DNA of 64,000 nucleotides from CBDFKQ01 sp965248855 (GTDB taxonomy: Bacteria; Bacteroidota; Bacteroidia; Cytophagales; 172606-1). Made by a program: the position numbers and the translations under genes. Below the pieces are notes generated by a model. The model ran no database searches and had not been told where the DNA came from. It saw nothing but the letters and a program-made list of their open reading frames with translations. Shown piece after piece: positions 7,926 through 17,709 of the stretch (within the stretch, counting starts at the first letter, position 1; every line of letters starts with the position of its first letter). The stretch spans positions 62,001 through 126,000 of the forward strand of contig CBDFKQ010000005.1 in the NCBI GenBank assembly GCA_965248855.1. The letters run 5' to 3'.

Positions 7926-10244
7926 ATGATCAAAAAAATATCCTATACTGTAATCATAATTTTATTTATTTTTAGTTACGCCAAGGCGCAGCGTATTAAA
8001 AAAAATAATAAAAAAGTTGATGATATTACTTCAGATAGCATTGTAAGAAAAACAGAAAAGATTTACAGCAGCTTAAGCAAAATAAATAATATAACTAAAA
8101 AAGGGTATGATACAAAGGATATTGAAGTTGAAATGGCTAACATTCGGTCAAACCTTCAAAACATTCGTGATAATCTCTCTTTGTATAAAGATGTACTCAA
8201 TGTAAAAAGCCTCACAATATTTCAGGTTTTACTAACCGATATTGAAAATGATCTGGATAAATTTAGGTGTTCCTTGTCCACCTATAATCGTGATTTAATG
8301 TTGATGCAAAAGGAAGTTAAGACTTATGTTGCAGATTCAATACCGCATTTGTCAGCATCAGATAGTAGTTATGTAAATTTATATATCGATGAATTAAAAG
8401 ATTTAAATGAAAAACGATTACAAGCCTCCAAACTTATTATCGACAATGCATTTAAAATAAATAAATTAAGCTCCTCCGTTTCTAAAAGTTATTTCGATGC
8501 CCTTGAACTTCAGGACATGGTTAACGATTTACTTAAAAAATACGGCACCCAAGATTTCACAAACGAGTATAATTACATTTGGTCCAAACCAAAAAACATA
8601 GAAGAAAACGAAACAGCTTTTTCGCTTGCAAAAAAAACATACGAAGGCCAAAGAAAAATTCTGAATTATTATTTAGGTAGAAGTTGGACCGACTGGTTCA
8701 TAATAATTGCCATTGGTGCCTTGTTTTTTTGGTGGATAAATAAAAATTTTAAACAAATAAATAAAACAAAAGATGCCTGGTTGAATGCGAGTATTCAAAT
8801 GGAATATTTAAAAATGTTTCCTTTTCTTGCAACCCTTATTTTAATATTCATTTTAGCTCCATTTTTCGATCTTGATTCTCCTTCTGTATATATAGATATT
8901 ATTCATTTACTCTTGCTTTTTGTACTTACTATTCTTTTTGGTAAGCTATGGCCTAAGCAATTATTTATATATTGGTTAGCAATTGTTTGTTTGTTTTTCC
9001 TTGTTTATTTCACCAACATTTCGATAATACCTAATTTGAGTGGGAGATTGTGGCTGATCACTTTAAATGGAATATCTATCTTTTTTGGATATCATTTTTT
9101 AAAAAAAGTAAAAATTTCCATCCCCTTATTTTCTTTTATAAATTTTGTTTTACTCATTTTTATTGTGTTAAATATAGTAGCCATACTTTTAAATACATTT
9201 GGTCGAGTAAGCCTAGCTAAAATTTTTACAACAAGTGCAATATTTTGTTTAACACAAGTAATAGCCTTATCTGTTTTTTATCAAATACTTACAGAGTCAA
9301 TTTTTTTACAGGTAAGGAGTAATCATTTAGCCGGGGAAATTGCTACCAAAGCCAATTTTGAAAAAATCCAAAAAGGCATTAATCCTATTTTTAAATTTTT
9401 AGTGATTATGCTTTGGGTAATGGTTTTAGCCGCTAATTTAAATATTTATAATTATCTGTATAAAATCCTCTACCAATTTCTTATTACTCCAAAAACAATT
9501 GGAAATACCTCATTTACGTATGGCAACGTTTTATTATTTTGTACAATAATTTATTTCTCCAATTTTCTCCAAAAATATATCGGATACTTTTTTGGAGAAA
9601 CTGATGATGAGTTTATATCTGCCAGCAAGGCTTCAAAACTTATTCTATTAAGGTTAGTACTTTTATTAATTGGTTTTACTCTGGCTATTTTAGCCTCCGG
9701 CGTGCAACTCGATAAAATAACAATTATAATTGGTGCATTAGGTGTTGGAATTGGCTTAGGATTACAAAATATAGTAACAAATCTTGTTTCAGGTTTTATT
9801 CTTGTTTTTGAAAGGCCGTTTCATATTGGAGATTTTATAGAAGTAGGTGCTCAAAAAGGAAGGGTAAGGAATATTGGAATCCGATCAACAAAATTAATTA
9901 CCAATGAAGGTGCTGAAATTATTGTCCCCAATGGTGATTTGCTTTCCGGCCATGTTGTTAACTGGACATTAAGCAACAACCATGTGCGTATGGTACAAAC
10001 CATTAAAGTTAACGCCGAATATTTGCAACAGGCTAAAGATTTGATATTACAGGAATTAAAAAATAATGCAAATGTTTTACATGAATCAGACCCTGAGATT
10101 TTAATCGAATCCATTACAGAAAATGTTATTGAATTAAATATTATCTTTTGGATTATAAACATTCACAATAGCCAATCTATTAAAAGTGAAATTTTAAATA
10201 ATATTTATCAGCTTTTTAAAACTAATAATGTAAAATTGGGATAG
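7926..10244 (+). CDS. Large mechanosensitive channel, MscS family
   Basis: A 772-residue inner-membrane protein. Residues 1-21 are a signal peptide (cleavage near AKA-Q). Residues about 30-250 are hydrophilic and helix-rich, a periplasmic coiled-coil domain like that of MscK/YbdG-type large channels. Many hydrophobic segments follow from about 255. The pore helix and beta domain are typical MscS: GALGVGIGLGLQNIVTNLVSG around residues 605-625 and FERPFHIGDFIEV at about 630, then PNGDLLSGHVVNW. The family releases solutes on hypo-osmotic shock. It is monocistronic, convergent with the Dabb/gldF/gldA operon. Confidence 0.93.
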   Translation: MIKKISYTVIIILFIFSYAKAQRIKKNNKKVDDITSDSIVRKTEKIYSSLSKINNITKKGYDTKDIEVEMANIRSNLQNIRDNLSLYKDVLNVKSLTIFQVLLTDIENDLDKFRCSLSTYNRDLMLMQKEVKTYVADSIPHLSASDSSYVNLYIDELKDLNEKRLQASKLIIDNAFKINKLSSSVSKSYFDALELQDMVNDLLKKYGTQDFTNEYNYIWSKPKNIEENETAFSLAKKTYEGQRKILNYYLGRSWTDWFIIIAIGALFFWWINKNFKQINKTKDAWLNASIQMEYLKMFPFLATLILIFILAPFFDLDSPSVYIDIIHLLLLFVLTILFGKLWPKQLFIYWLAIVCLFFLVYFTNISIIPNLSGRLWLITLNGISIFFGYHFLKKVKISIPLFSFINFVLLIFIVLNIVAILLNTFGRVSLAKIFTTSAIFCLTQVIALSVFYQILTESIFLQVRSNHLAGEIATKANFEKIQKGINPIFKFLVIMLWVMVLAANLNIYNYLYKILYQFLITPKTIGNTSFTYGNVLLFCTIIYFSNFLQKYIGYFFGETDDEFISASKASKLILLRLVLLLIGFTLAILASGVQLDKITIIIGALGVGIGLGLQNIVTNLVSGFILVFERPFHIGDFIEVGAQKGRVRNIGIRSTKLITNEGAEIIVPNGDLLSGHVVNWTLSNNHVRMVQTIKVNAEYLQQAKDLILQELKNNANVLHESDPEILIESITENVIELNIIFWIINIHNSQSIKSEILNNIYQLFKTNNVKLG

Positions 10245-10252
10245 TTAAGTTT

Positions 10253-10283
10253 AAAAAAATGGCACCATTTATAGAAGATGCCA
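10253..10283 (-). terminator. Terminator of the gldA-gldF-Dabb transcript
   Basis: On the minus strand a 7 bp stem TGGCATC/GGTGCCA (one G-U pair; plus-strand 10277-10283 and 10260-10266) is followed by seven Ts. Confidence 0.6.
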
Positions 10284-10314
10284 AAGTAAATATTATAGAA
10301 TATTTTAATTTTTA

Positions 10315-10704
10315 TTAACGCCCTTCTGCATCATAAACCTGTACTCTATTCCATAAATGAGAATAATTTTTTACAAATTTTAAATGTATGGGATGATTTT
10401 GGTAAGTATCCTGTTCTGCTTTGTTTTTGAAAATAAATGTTGTTGAATAATTGTAAGAATAATCAATTACATCCCTTCTTGTACCGGCAGGTGTGCCTAC
10501 ATAAGCTTCCTGAATTTCTTTTATATCCAATAACGTTAAAATGCCTTGATATAAAGAATCTTTTGCAGATTGGCTTTCTTTATTTTTTAAATAAAAATAA
10601 ACTGTGTGCACAAGTGCTTTTTTATGTTTTGGATTGCGTTTTGTTTGTGCAGAAGTACAGATAGAAAATGTAATTACTAATAAACCTAAGAAATATTTTT
10701 TCAT
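10315..10704 (-). CDS. Exported Dabb (stress-responsive alpha/beta barrel) domain protein
   Basis: A 129-residue protein with a signal peptide (residues 1-19, ending SICTSAQ). The Dabb fold is suggested by LVHTVYFYLKN near residue 31, a central DYSYNYSTTFIFKNKAEQDTY block and the terminal HLKFVKNYSHLWNRVQVYD, as in Pfam Dabb proteins of dimeric ferredoxin-like fold. Molecular function is unknown; export is the unusual aspect for this fold but is seen in Bacteroidota. It begins 12 bp after the gldF stop and is probably in the same transcript. Confidence 0.82.
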   Translation of the reverse strand: MKKYFLGLLVITFSICTSAQTKRNPKHKKALVHTVYFYLKNKESQSAKDSLYQGILTLLDIKEIQEAYVGTPAGTRRDVIDYSYNYSTTFIFKNKAEQDTYQNHPIHLKFVKNYSHLWNRVQVYDAEGR

Positions 10705-10716
10705 AAGAATTTTTAT

Positions 10717-11445
10717 TTACCACTTTCTGCTTTCCAGCTTTAATTTAGTTGCTAAAAGCATTAGTGCAATGATACTTAAAAAATATAAAACATCCGACGA
10801 ATCTATTAAACCCTTGCTTAAAGTTTGATAATGAAAATCGATACCTAAATGTTGAATAAAATAAGAGAAATTACCCCATGCATCAGCACCGGCTAACGAA
10901 GAAAAGCCTAAAAACAGTATAAAGCACATAAAAACAGCAATTATAAATGCTGTAATTTGATTATCTGTAATGCCTGAAGCAAAAACACCTATTGCCGTAA
11001 ACACAGCTGCAAGCAAAATTAAGCCTATATATGAACCTCCAACACCTGCAGAATCAATATTTCCTATCGGATTACCAATTTGATAAACAGAATAATAATA
11101 TAATAAAGTTGGCAGTAAGGTAAATAATATTAAAAGTAAGCAGGCAAAGTATTTACCCAATATAATATCCCAATCTGTTAATGGCCTTGTAAAAAGCAAT
11201 TCAAGTGTACCTGCTCTTTTTTCTTCTGCGAAAGTACGCATGGTTACAGCAGGAATCAGAAACATAAAAAAATAAGGCGAGAGTGAAAATAAGGTCGTTA
11301 TGTCTGCATACCCATAGTCAAGCACATTATAATCCGGAAAAACCCATACGAAAAGCCCGGTTATAATTAAATAAACCGAAATAATTATATAAGCAATTAA
11401 TGAATTGAGAAAACTATTTATTTCTTTTTTAAGAATTGTAAACAT
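10717..11445 (-). CDS. gldF: Gliding motility ABC transporter permease GldF
   Basis: A 242-residue ABC-2 type permease with six hydrophobic segments. The N-terminus MFTILKKEINSFLNSLIAYI and the segment MRTFAEEKRAGTLELLFTRPLTDWDIILGKY are characteristic of GldF. With GldA (and GldG) it forms a transporter first linked to gliding in Flavobacterium. It follows gldA after 52 bp. The usual partner gldG is not downstream; a Dabb gene is there instead. Confidence 0.9.
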   Translation of the reverse strand: MFTILKKEINSFLNSLIAYIIISVYLIITGLFVWVFPDYNVLDYGYADITTLFSLSPYFFMFLIPAVTMRTFAEEKRAGTLELLFTRPLTDWDIILGKYFACLLLILFTLLPTLLYYYSVYQIGNPIGNIDSAGVGGSYIGLILLAAVFTAIGVFASGITDNQITAFIIAVFMCFILFLGFSSLAGADAWGNFSYFIQHLGIDFHYQTLSKGLIDSSDVLYFLSIIALMLLATKLKLESRKW

Positions 11446-11497
11446 GCAGTAGTATTTTCTTCTTTTACGTCTGAGTTAATTAAATATTTTGGTTAGT

Positions 11498-12409
11498 TTA
11501 TTTAGTTAATTGCCTGAAAATGGTTTCAAGCGAATTTTCCTGTTGTTTCAAACCTATTAAAGTCCAGTTATTTTCACTCGCAATTTTAAAAATATCACCT
11601 CTTACGTCTGCTTCACCATCACTTAAAATTTTATAAATATTATCGCCTTCGGTTATTACTTCTTTAATATTCTTAATATTTTTTAATATATCGGTATTAA
11701 TTATATGGCTAAACTCTGCAAAGATTATAATTTCAGTTTTTTGAATGCTTTGCAATTGACTTACAGTACTATCTGCAACTAATTTACCTTTATTAATAAT
11801 CAATACCCTATCGCAAACAGCTTCAACTTCCTGCATTAAATGAGAGGAAAAAATAACTGTTTTTTCTTTTCCAATATTTTTAATCAGGTTTCTTATTTCA
11901 ACGATTTGATTAGGGTCAAGGCCTGTGGTGGGTTCATCTAAAATTAATACAGAAGGGTTATGAATAAGTGCAGACGCAAGTCCAACCCTTTGTCTATACC
12001 CTTTGGATAGTGCACCTATTTTCTTTTTTTGTTCGGCCTGTAAACCTACCTTATCTATTGCTTCCTGAGTTTTTTTCTTTTTTTCAACACCTTTAATTTT
12101 ATGTAACGATGCAATAAACTGTAGGTATTCGTGCACATACATATCCAAATAAAGAGGGTTATGTTCCGGCAAATAACCTATTAAGTTTCGCACTTTCATT
12201 GAATCTTTCAAAATATCATATCCACATACCTTAATTGAACCTGTATCTGGAGGAATATAACCGGTTATCATCTTCATGGTTGTGGATTTACCGGCACCAT
12301 TTGGGCCTAAAAAACCAACAATTTCTCCAGGTTTTGCTTCAAAAGAAATTGAATCGACCGCACGTTGGGAACCATATAGTTTTGTAAGTTCAGTAATTAA
12401 AACTGACAT
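11498..12409 (-). CDS. gldA: Gliding motility ABC transporter ATPase GldA
   Basis: A 303-residue ATPase counted from the ATG at 12409 (MSVLITELTKLYG). A longer start at 12430 is unlikely because it falls inside the -7 promoter box at 12428-12435. Walker A GPNGAGKST, signature LSKGYRQRV, Walker B VLILDEPTTGLDP and the H-loop (SSH) are all present, and the C-terminal ~80-residue extension is typical of GldA. It energises the GldF permease. It is first in the gldA-gldF-Dabb operon. Confidence 0.93.
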   Translation of the reverse strand: MSVLITELTKLYGSQRAVDSISFEAKPGEIVGFLGPNGAGKSTTMKMITGYIPPDTGSIKVCGYDILKDSMKVRNLIGYLPEHNPLYLDMYVHEYLQFIASLHKIKGVEKKKKTQEAIDKVGLQAEQKKKIGALSKGYRQRVGLASALIHNPSVLILDEPTTGLDPNQIVEIRNLIKNIGKEKTVIFSSHLMQEVEAVCDRVLIINKGKLVADSTVSQLQSIQKTEIIIFAEFSHIINTDILKNIKNIKEVITEGDNIYKILSDGEADVRGDIFKIASENNWTLIGLKQQENSLETIFRQLTK

Positions 12410-12427
12410 AATTAAAAAATTAAAAAG

Positions 12428-12435
12428 CAAAGGTA
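12428..12435 (-). promoter_or_regulatory. -7 box TACCTTTG of gldA
   Basis: An exact TAnnTTTG match on the minus strand, 18 bp before the chosen gldA start. It decides between the two possible start codons. Confidence 0.55.
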
Positions 12436-12668
12436 GTAAGAGAATGTGAATTTAGAATTGTTGGTTTTGGAATGATAAAAAATCTTATTTTTGAATCTCA
12501 CCTGTCGGAAAGTATGAACCGATAATAAATAGTGAAGTATACAATCTTGCTGATGAATGAAAATAACAACAAAGGCCAGAATTTAAAAATTAATTTGAAG
12601 AGATATTTAAAAAATAACTCCACATTTGCGTCTAGCATTTCATAACCCCTCAAAATATAATAAAAACT

Positions 12669-13449
12669 ATGATTAAAAAATTTACCTTATTGTTAATATT
12701 TTTTATTAGCGTATTCAGTGCCTGTAAAAAAAGCAGTGAAACCCCTGCCCTTAGCTGCTTGCAAACCAAAGTAACAATTGATAATTCTTCAGACTCGGAT
12801 GTAATATTATATGACAGTAAAAACAATGTATCAAAATACATACGGACACTTTCGGGAAGCGTAATAACGTCCGAATTTGCTTACAATGCCAATGGGCAGG
12901 TGATAAGCTCTGTTTACACTGACCCTGATCAGAACTATATTATTAATTATACATTTACTTATGACAGTAAAGGCAATATGGTAAAGGCAGTAACTACAGA
13001 TAATAGCAGTATATACCACATTTGAACATAACGGCAATAATAAACCACTGAAAGAAACCAAAGGTAGTGGAGCATATATACGTTATGAATACGACGCTAA
13101 CGGAAACAATGTTGTAAAAGAATATAAGAAAGATTATTCAAAAGAATATTTGCATTTCGAATATGCAAAATTTGATGATAAGAAATATTCTTTAATTTAC
13201 TTTAATAATTCGGCTGTTCTTTTCACCATTAATGACGACCTGTCTTCAAATGGTTTTTCCAATAACCCTGTTGGTATTAAAGAATATAATTCTTCAGGAG
13301 TTATAATAAATGAAACCACAGCTGATTATGAATATAACCCTCAGGGCCTTATTACTCATTTTACAGAAACTATAAAAGAATATGATGCAAAAGGTAATGT
13401 TGTAAAAACGACTACCGATGGCAGTAAATTTGAATATAATTGTAAGTAG
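12669..13449 (+). pseudogene. Frameshifted lipoprotein with YD-type repeats
   Basis: Frame 1 (12669-13025) encodes a lipoprotein signal (SVFSAC, Cys18) and repeats such as YTFTYDSKGNMVKAV. It stops at a TGA (13023-13025). The next frame, readable from about 13012, continues without a break through YTTFEHNGNNKPLKET and RYEYDANGNNVVKEY to a stop at 13447-13449. The two halves have the same repeat style, and the joined length is 3n+1, so one extra base (or two missing) near 13005-13018 splits one gene of about 260 residues. Function is unknown; the pattern resembles Rhs/YD-like repeats of secreted Bacteroidota lipoproteins. A second fragment could start at a TTG (13150), but an independent gene is unlikely. 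Confidence 0.75.
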
Positions 13450-13465
13450 GCTTTATTTTAACACG

Positions 13466-13492
13466 GGGATTGAAACTCATATTTTCAATCCC
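13466..13492. terminator. Possible weak terminator hairpin
   Basis: A perfect 10 bp stem GGGATTGAAA/TTTCAATCCC with a 7 nt loop lies 17 bp after the frameshifted lipoprotein. There is no T-tract, so termination is uncertain. Confidence 0.4.
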
Positions 13493-13712
13493 TGCTTTGG
13501 TATGGTTTCCTCTCACCTACCGTACGCTTGCAGCTTGTGATTTATTTTAAATTAAGCAGAACCTGATTTAAAATAAAATTTAATTGGAATAAAATCCAAC
13601 TTTTGCCTTACAATATTGAACTACTATTCAATTATTTTAGATTTTCAACTCAAAAATAACAATGGAGCCGATTTAAATTGGTGATATTAAAGATATAGCA
13701 CAATCTAAAATA

Positions 13713-14606
13713 TTACATGGATAGTTTTTCAACAAATTCCCTACTCAATTTCCAATCGTTTTTTAATGCTCTTAAGGGATGAAAACCTTGCTCATAAGCG
13801 AGCTCTAAAGTAATTTTTCCTTCGAATTTTTTATTTTTTAATGCTTTCATAATCATATTAAAATCTGTAGTTCCCTCACCGACAGTTTCTGTCCATTTTC
13901 CATTTTTGTCTTGGTCTCTAAAATGGAGATATACAATTTTTTCGCCAAATTCATTAATAAAATCAACAGGGTTAATGCCGGCCCTAATCAACCAATTAAT
14001 ATCAGGACCGAGTTTTATTTCCGGCACCCTTGACAAGGTATTTCGAAGGTCAAAACAATTATTTTCTACTTCATAAGTATGGTTATGAAGGTTTGGGGTT
14101 ATTTTATAACCTTCACAAAATTTAATTACTTTTTTTAAGGCATCTGCCTGAGTGTCGAATTCGTTTTCAGTTTTGGGCCTGTTTGAAGGGTGCCCGACTG
14201 AAATGCCAATCATATTGGCTTTAAGTTTATTTAATTTTGAAACAATAGATTCTAAATCTTCAAGGGTTTTATTAATTTCATTTTTGTCCCAAAATTCCCC
14301 ATTATATGATGCACCCCATACCGGTAAATTATATTTTTGAATAAGGTGGTGAATGGAAACCAGGGATTTTTCGTGCCTAAGATTACGCTCCATCAACTCT
14401 ACTCCACTGATACCTGCGTTTTTAAGATCAGAAAAAACGGTATCTAATACTTCAAAACAATCAAAGTTTGGCTTGTTTGCCGAATAAACCCATACGTGTG
14501 CTCCAATTGGATTTTTTATATTTATAAATGGGATGTTTAAACTTTGAATAGAAGCAAGGGTTAAAACTGATGACTTAAAAAAATCTCGTCGGCTAATATT
14601 TTCCAT
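13713..14606 (-). CDS. Sugar phosphate isomerase/epimerase-like TIM-barrel protein with Tat-like leader
   Basis: A 297-residue protein. The N-terminus has ENISRRDFFKSSVLTLAS, a twin-arginine signal of the type common in Bacteroidota oxidoreductases and isomerase-like proteins. The rest matches the xylose isomerase-like TIM barrel (AP_endonuc_2): GISGVELMERNL, NLHNHTYE, KLGPDINWLIRAGINPVDF, YLHFRDQDKNGKW and a final KITLELAYEQG. His, Asp and Glu metal ligands of the family are present in these blocks. The substrate is unknown. It is divergent from the OmpA-family gene. Confidence 0.85.
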   Translation of the reverse strand: MENISRRDFFKSSVLTLASIQSLNIPFINIKNPIGAHVWVYSANKPNFDCFEVLDTVFSDLKNAGISGVELMERNLRHEKSLVSIHHLIQKYNLPVWGASYNGEFWDKNEINKTLEDLESIVSKLNKLKANMIGISVGHPSNRPKTENEFDTQADALKKVIKFCEGYKITPNLHNHTYEVENNCFDLRNTLSRVPEIKLGPDINWLIRAGINPVDFINEFGEKIVYLHFRDQDKNGKWTETVGEGTTDFNMIMKALKNKKFEGKITLELAYEQGFHPLRALKNDWKLSREFVEKLSM

Positions 14607-14794
14607 AATTTATTAATGTAAGGCTAATAAATATTTTTAGATTAGAATCATCAAAAAAATAAAGTAAATTATTTTTTTGATACAATCGTAAGGTATTTAT
14701 AATTATTTAAAACTTTGTTAATATTAAAGGTAATAATCATTAAAATTTCATTAATAATCTAATTCTTTATCGTAGAGATAATATTTAAATCTAA

Positions 14795-14827
14795 TTGGGT
14801 TTCATTTTTTATTTTTAATTAATTTCG
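14795..14827 (+). promoter_or_regulatory. Possible promoter of the PD40/OmpA gene
   Basis: TTG (14795-14797), 22 nt, then TAATTTCG (14820-14827), one mismatch to TAnnTTTG, 37 bp before the start codon. Confidence 0.35.
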
Positions 14828-14864
14828 CAATATTGATTCAAAACTATTTTATTGATAAAAAATA

Positions 14865-16877
14865 TTGATGATAAATAGGATTTCAATAGCTGTTGTATTC
14901 ATTTTATTTTGTTTACCCACGCTTTGTCAGGTACAATGGGCAAATAAAGTTTTGGCTTTCTCGTCACAATATGGTGAAAAAGATTACGCTGCCAATAATA
15001 TATTAGGCGCGCCAACTACTATGCCGAGCGGTGGTGGAAGTGTTTTAGCGTGGAGCCCACAAAAAAACAGCAAACAAGAATTTATTAAAGTGGGTTTTAA
15101 AGAAAATATCCCAATAAGTTCAGTAATAATTGCAGAAAACTTGGCTGCAGGCAGTATAAAAAAAATAAGTTTATTTGATAACAGGTTAACGGAACACATT
15201 ATTTTTACCAACAACGCTCCAAAGTTACCAGTAATCAATAGCAAACTTTTTCAAGTTAATTTCCCTCTTACATCTTATTCTGTTACTGCTGTTTATGTCG
15301 AAATAGATGCTTCTTTAGGAAAATTTTTACCTCAAATAGATGCCATTGGCATTAGCGACTCTGATAAACCTTATTCAATTGAAATTAACTTGGCACCCGA
15401 TATAAAGTTTGTTAAAAAACCGGTTAACATGGGTGCACAAATAAACAGTACCTCTAATGATGTTTATCCGGTAATTTCTCCCGATGGAAAAACCTTATAC
15501 TTTGCTCGTTTCAATCATCCGGGTAATACAGGTGGGGTTCAAGGTGGAATGGATATTTGGTATTCTACTTTATATAATAACATTTGGAACCCTGCAAAAA
15601 ATATGGGTTTGCCCTTAAATGACGGTAATGGATTGTTAAATAATTATGTAGCGTCAGCTTTGCCGGATGGCAATACATTATTAGTCGGCAATAAGTATTT
15701 ATCAGATGGCAGGATAATAGAAGGGGTTTCACTTTCATTCAAAAATGGAAATACCTGGAGCAAGCCCAAAGGTATTGAGATTGATAATTACTACAATAAT
15801 AACCTGATTAGTAGCTTTTGCATGGCCAATAATGGAAAAGTTTTATTAATGGGTTTGGAAAGAGATGACTCCTTTGGCAGGCAGGATTTATATGTAAGCT
15901 TTAGGAAAAAAGACGGAAGTTGGTCGGAACCTAAAAATTTAGGCCCGGATGTGAATACTTTAGGTGAAGATTATACTCCGTTTCTTGCCTCAGACGGCGT
16001 TACTTTATATTTTTCTTCAAACGGCTATCCCGGTTATGGCGAAAATGACATTTATATAACGCGAAGATTAGATGAGACATGGAAAAAATGGTCGACACCA
16101 CAAAATCTTGGAAATATTATCAACACATCCGGTTGGGATGCTTATTATACTGTACCTGCGTCGGGTGAATATGCTTATTTCGTTTCTTCAAATAAATCTT
16201 TAGGCGGTAGCGACCTTTATAAAATAATTTTGCCACAAGGTATTCAACCAAAACCTGTTGTTTTACTTGCCGGAAAAGTTCTAAATGCAAAAACAAGAAA
16301 ACCAATTTCGGCAGAAGTATACTACGAAACTTTTCCTGATGGCAAGCAAGTTGGTATTGCGCGTTCTAATGGCTTAACAGGTGATTATAAAATAACACTT
16401 CCCGTTGGCACAAAATACGGTTATTGGGCCTATGCAAAAGGTTTTTTATCTGTTCATCAAAACATTGACCTCTCTAAAAATGATAAATATCAGGAGCTTA
16501 CTCATAATCTTTTACTTGTACCTATTGAAGAAGGACAAAAAGTAACTTTAAATAATATTTTTTTTGCAATAGGTGAATACAAATTATTAGATGCCTCATT
16601 TGCAGAGCTGGATAGGATAGTTGCTTTAATGAAAGAAAATCCTACCATGGAAATTTTATTGGAAGGCCATACAGACTATGCGGGAAACCCTAATGACAAT
16701 ATGAATTTATCCAAAAACAGGGTAAAATCAGTAAAAGAATATTTAGTTGGAAAGGAAATACCGGAAAAAAGAATACAAACAAAAGCATTTGGAGGTTCGC
16801 TCCCGATTATAAAAAAAGAAAATGAATCGGAAAGGCATGCAAACCGACGTGTAGAAATTTTAATTCTCAAAAAATAA
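14865..16877 (+). CDS. OmpA-family envelope protein with WD40-like PD40 repeats
   Basis: A 670-residue exported protein. A signal peptide covers residues 1-22; a second ATG one codon later is equally possible as start. Residues about 23-170 resemble a discoidin-type beta sandwich seen at the front of some Bacteroidota OmpA proteins. PD40 propeller units follow (VYPVISPDGKTLYFARF, DYTPFLASDGVTLYFSSNG). A carboxypeptidase-regulatory-like segment is near 470-550 (LAGKVLNAKTRKPISAEVYY). The C-terminal ~110 residues are an OmpA domain binding peptidoglycan (LLEGHTDYAGN, NLSKNRVKSVKEYL, NRRVEI). It likely links outer membrane and peptidoglycan. Confidence 0.92.
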   Translation: MMINRISIAVVFILFCLPTLCQVQWANKVLAFSSQYGEKDYAANNILGAPTTMPSGGGSVLAWSPQKNSKQEFIKVGFKENIPISSVIIAENLAAGSIKKISLFDNRLTEHIIFTNNAPKLPVINSKLFQVNFPLTSYSVTAVYVEIDASLGKFLPQIDAIGISDSDKPYSIEINLAPDIKFVKKPVNMGAQINSTSNDVYPVISPDGKTLYFARFNHPGNTGGVQGGMDIWYSTLYNNIWNPAKNMGLPLNDGNGLLNNYVASALPDGNTLLVGNKYLSDGRIIEGVSLSFKNGNTWSKPKGIEIDNYYNNNLISSFCMANNGKVLLMGLERDDSFGRQDLYVSFRKKDGSWSEPKNLGPDVNTLGEDYTPFLASDGVTLYFSSNGYPGYGENDIYITRRLDETWKKWSTPQNLGNIINTSGWDAYYTVPASGEYAYFVSSNKSLGGSDLYKIILPQGIQPKPVVLLAGKVLNAKTRKPISAEVYYETFPDGKQVGIARSNGLTGDYKITLPVGTKYGYWAYAKGFLSVHQNIDLSKNDKYQELTHNLLLVPIEEGQKVTLNNIFFAIGEYKLLDASFAELDRIVALMKENPTMEILLEGHTDYAGNPNDNMNLSKNRVKSVKEYLVGKEIPEKRIQTKAFGGSLPIIKKENESERHANRRVEILILKK

Positions 16878-16978
16878 TTTTTATTTATTAAACCTTTAAA
16901 AAATAATTTTGTCTAAAACGCGTAGTTTTTTTTAGCGCAAGCAAAAAAGAATTTAGGTTAAATAAGTTAAGTAAGACG

Positions 16979-17011
16979 AAAAGCTAAATCTTTTAGATTT
17001 AGCTTTTTTTT
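16979..17011. terminator. Bidirectional terminator between the OmpA gene and the PAP2-like gene
   Basis: Stem AAAAGCTAAATC (16979-16990) and GATTTAGCTTTT (16996-17007), 5 nt loop, with A and T runs at the edges. It overlaps the stop codon of the convergent PAP2-like gene. Confidence 0.85.
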
Positions 17012-17669
17012 ATCCAAAAAAAAGCATACTCCCTAAACAAATACAAAATCCTGTTAATGCGCCCATCGTTACCTGTAAGGGTGTATGACAGTTTAAATAC
17101 AACCTCGAACTCATTAAAATTCCGACTAAAATTAAAAAAGTAAGTATGGGATAAAACAATAAAATTTCAACTTCTTTAATATAAATTCCTATTAAAAATC
17201 CCAAACCTCCTGCGATACCCGCACTGTGTGCCGAAATTTTCCAAAAGCGAGAAATAAAGGTGACAATTGCCAGACACATAGTTATACTTCCAAATATGAC
17301 AGATAAAATCCTTAACGAATATGGCGCCTGAAAAATTAAAAAATATGTTATACATGCATAAAGTGCAGTAGTTATTGTAAATGGAATTATTCTCTCTTCA
17401 CGACCCTCCATAAACATATCTTTTATAAAAAAACCTTGATTTTCATTATCAAAACTTTTATAACCTTTATTCAATAAAAAATAAATAAAAATAGCACACA
17501 CAGGTACTAAAAATGTGATAAGAAAAATAAATAAAGTAAATTCTATTTGACCTTTAATTGAAATAATAGGCAAAGCAGCCGGGGCGTAAAATATTAAAAC
17601 AATACACATTATGGTTGGAATGAGCAGAGGATGCAATAATACCGATATAATTTTAGCAATATTTTTCAA
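17010..17669 (-). CDS. PAP2-superfamily-like integral membrane protein
   Basis: A 219-residue protein with about six membrane segments. The arrangement fits the PAP2 (phosphatidic acid phosphatase) superfamily: a short FWKISAHSAG segment where the family has SGH, and SRLYLNCHTPLQVTMGALTG where it has SRxxxxxHxxxD. His residues are kept, but Gly is Ala in the first motif and the last Asp is Val, so phosphatase activity is uncertain. Such divergent members are common in Bacteroidota. It is transcribed alone from a -7 box 40 bp upstream. Confidence 0.75.
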   Translation of the reverse strand: MKNIAKIISVLLHPLLIPTIMCIVLIFYAPAALPIISIKGQIEFTLFIFLITFLVPVCAIFIYFLLNKGYKSFDNENQGFFIKDMFMEGREERIIPFTITTALYACITYFLIFQAPYSLRILSVIFGSITMCLAIVTFISRFWKISAHSAGIAGGLGFLIGIYIKEVEILLFYPILTFLILVGILMSSRLYLNCHTPLQVTMGALTGFCICLGSMLFFG

Positions 17670-17709
17670 AAGGAGGATATTTTATAACCTTGCATTCAAT
17701 AAATAAATG

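Noticed and set aside
13150..13449. Independent 99-residue protein starting at TTG
   Set aside because: Its frame continues upstream with the same repeat style; it is the second half of the frameshifted lipoprotein gene.
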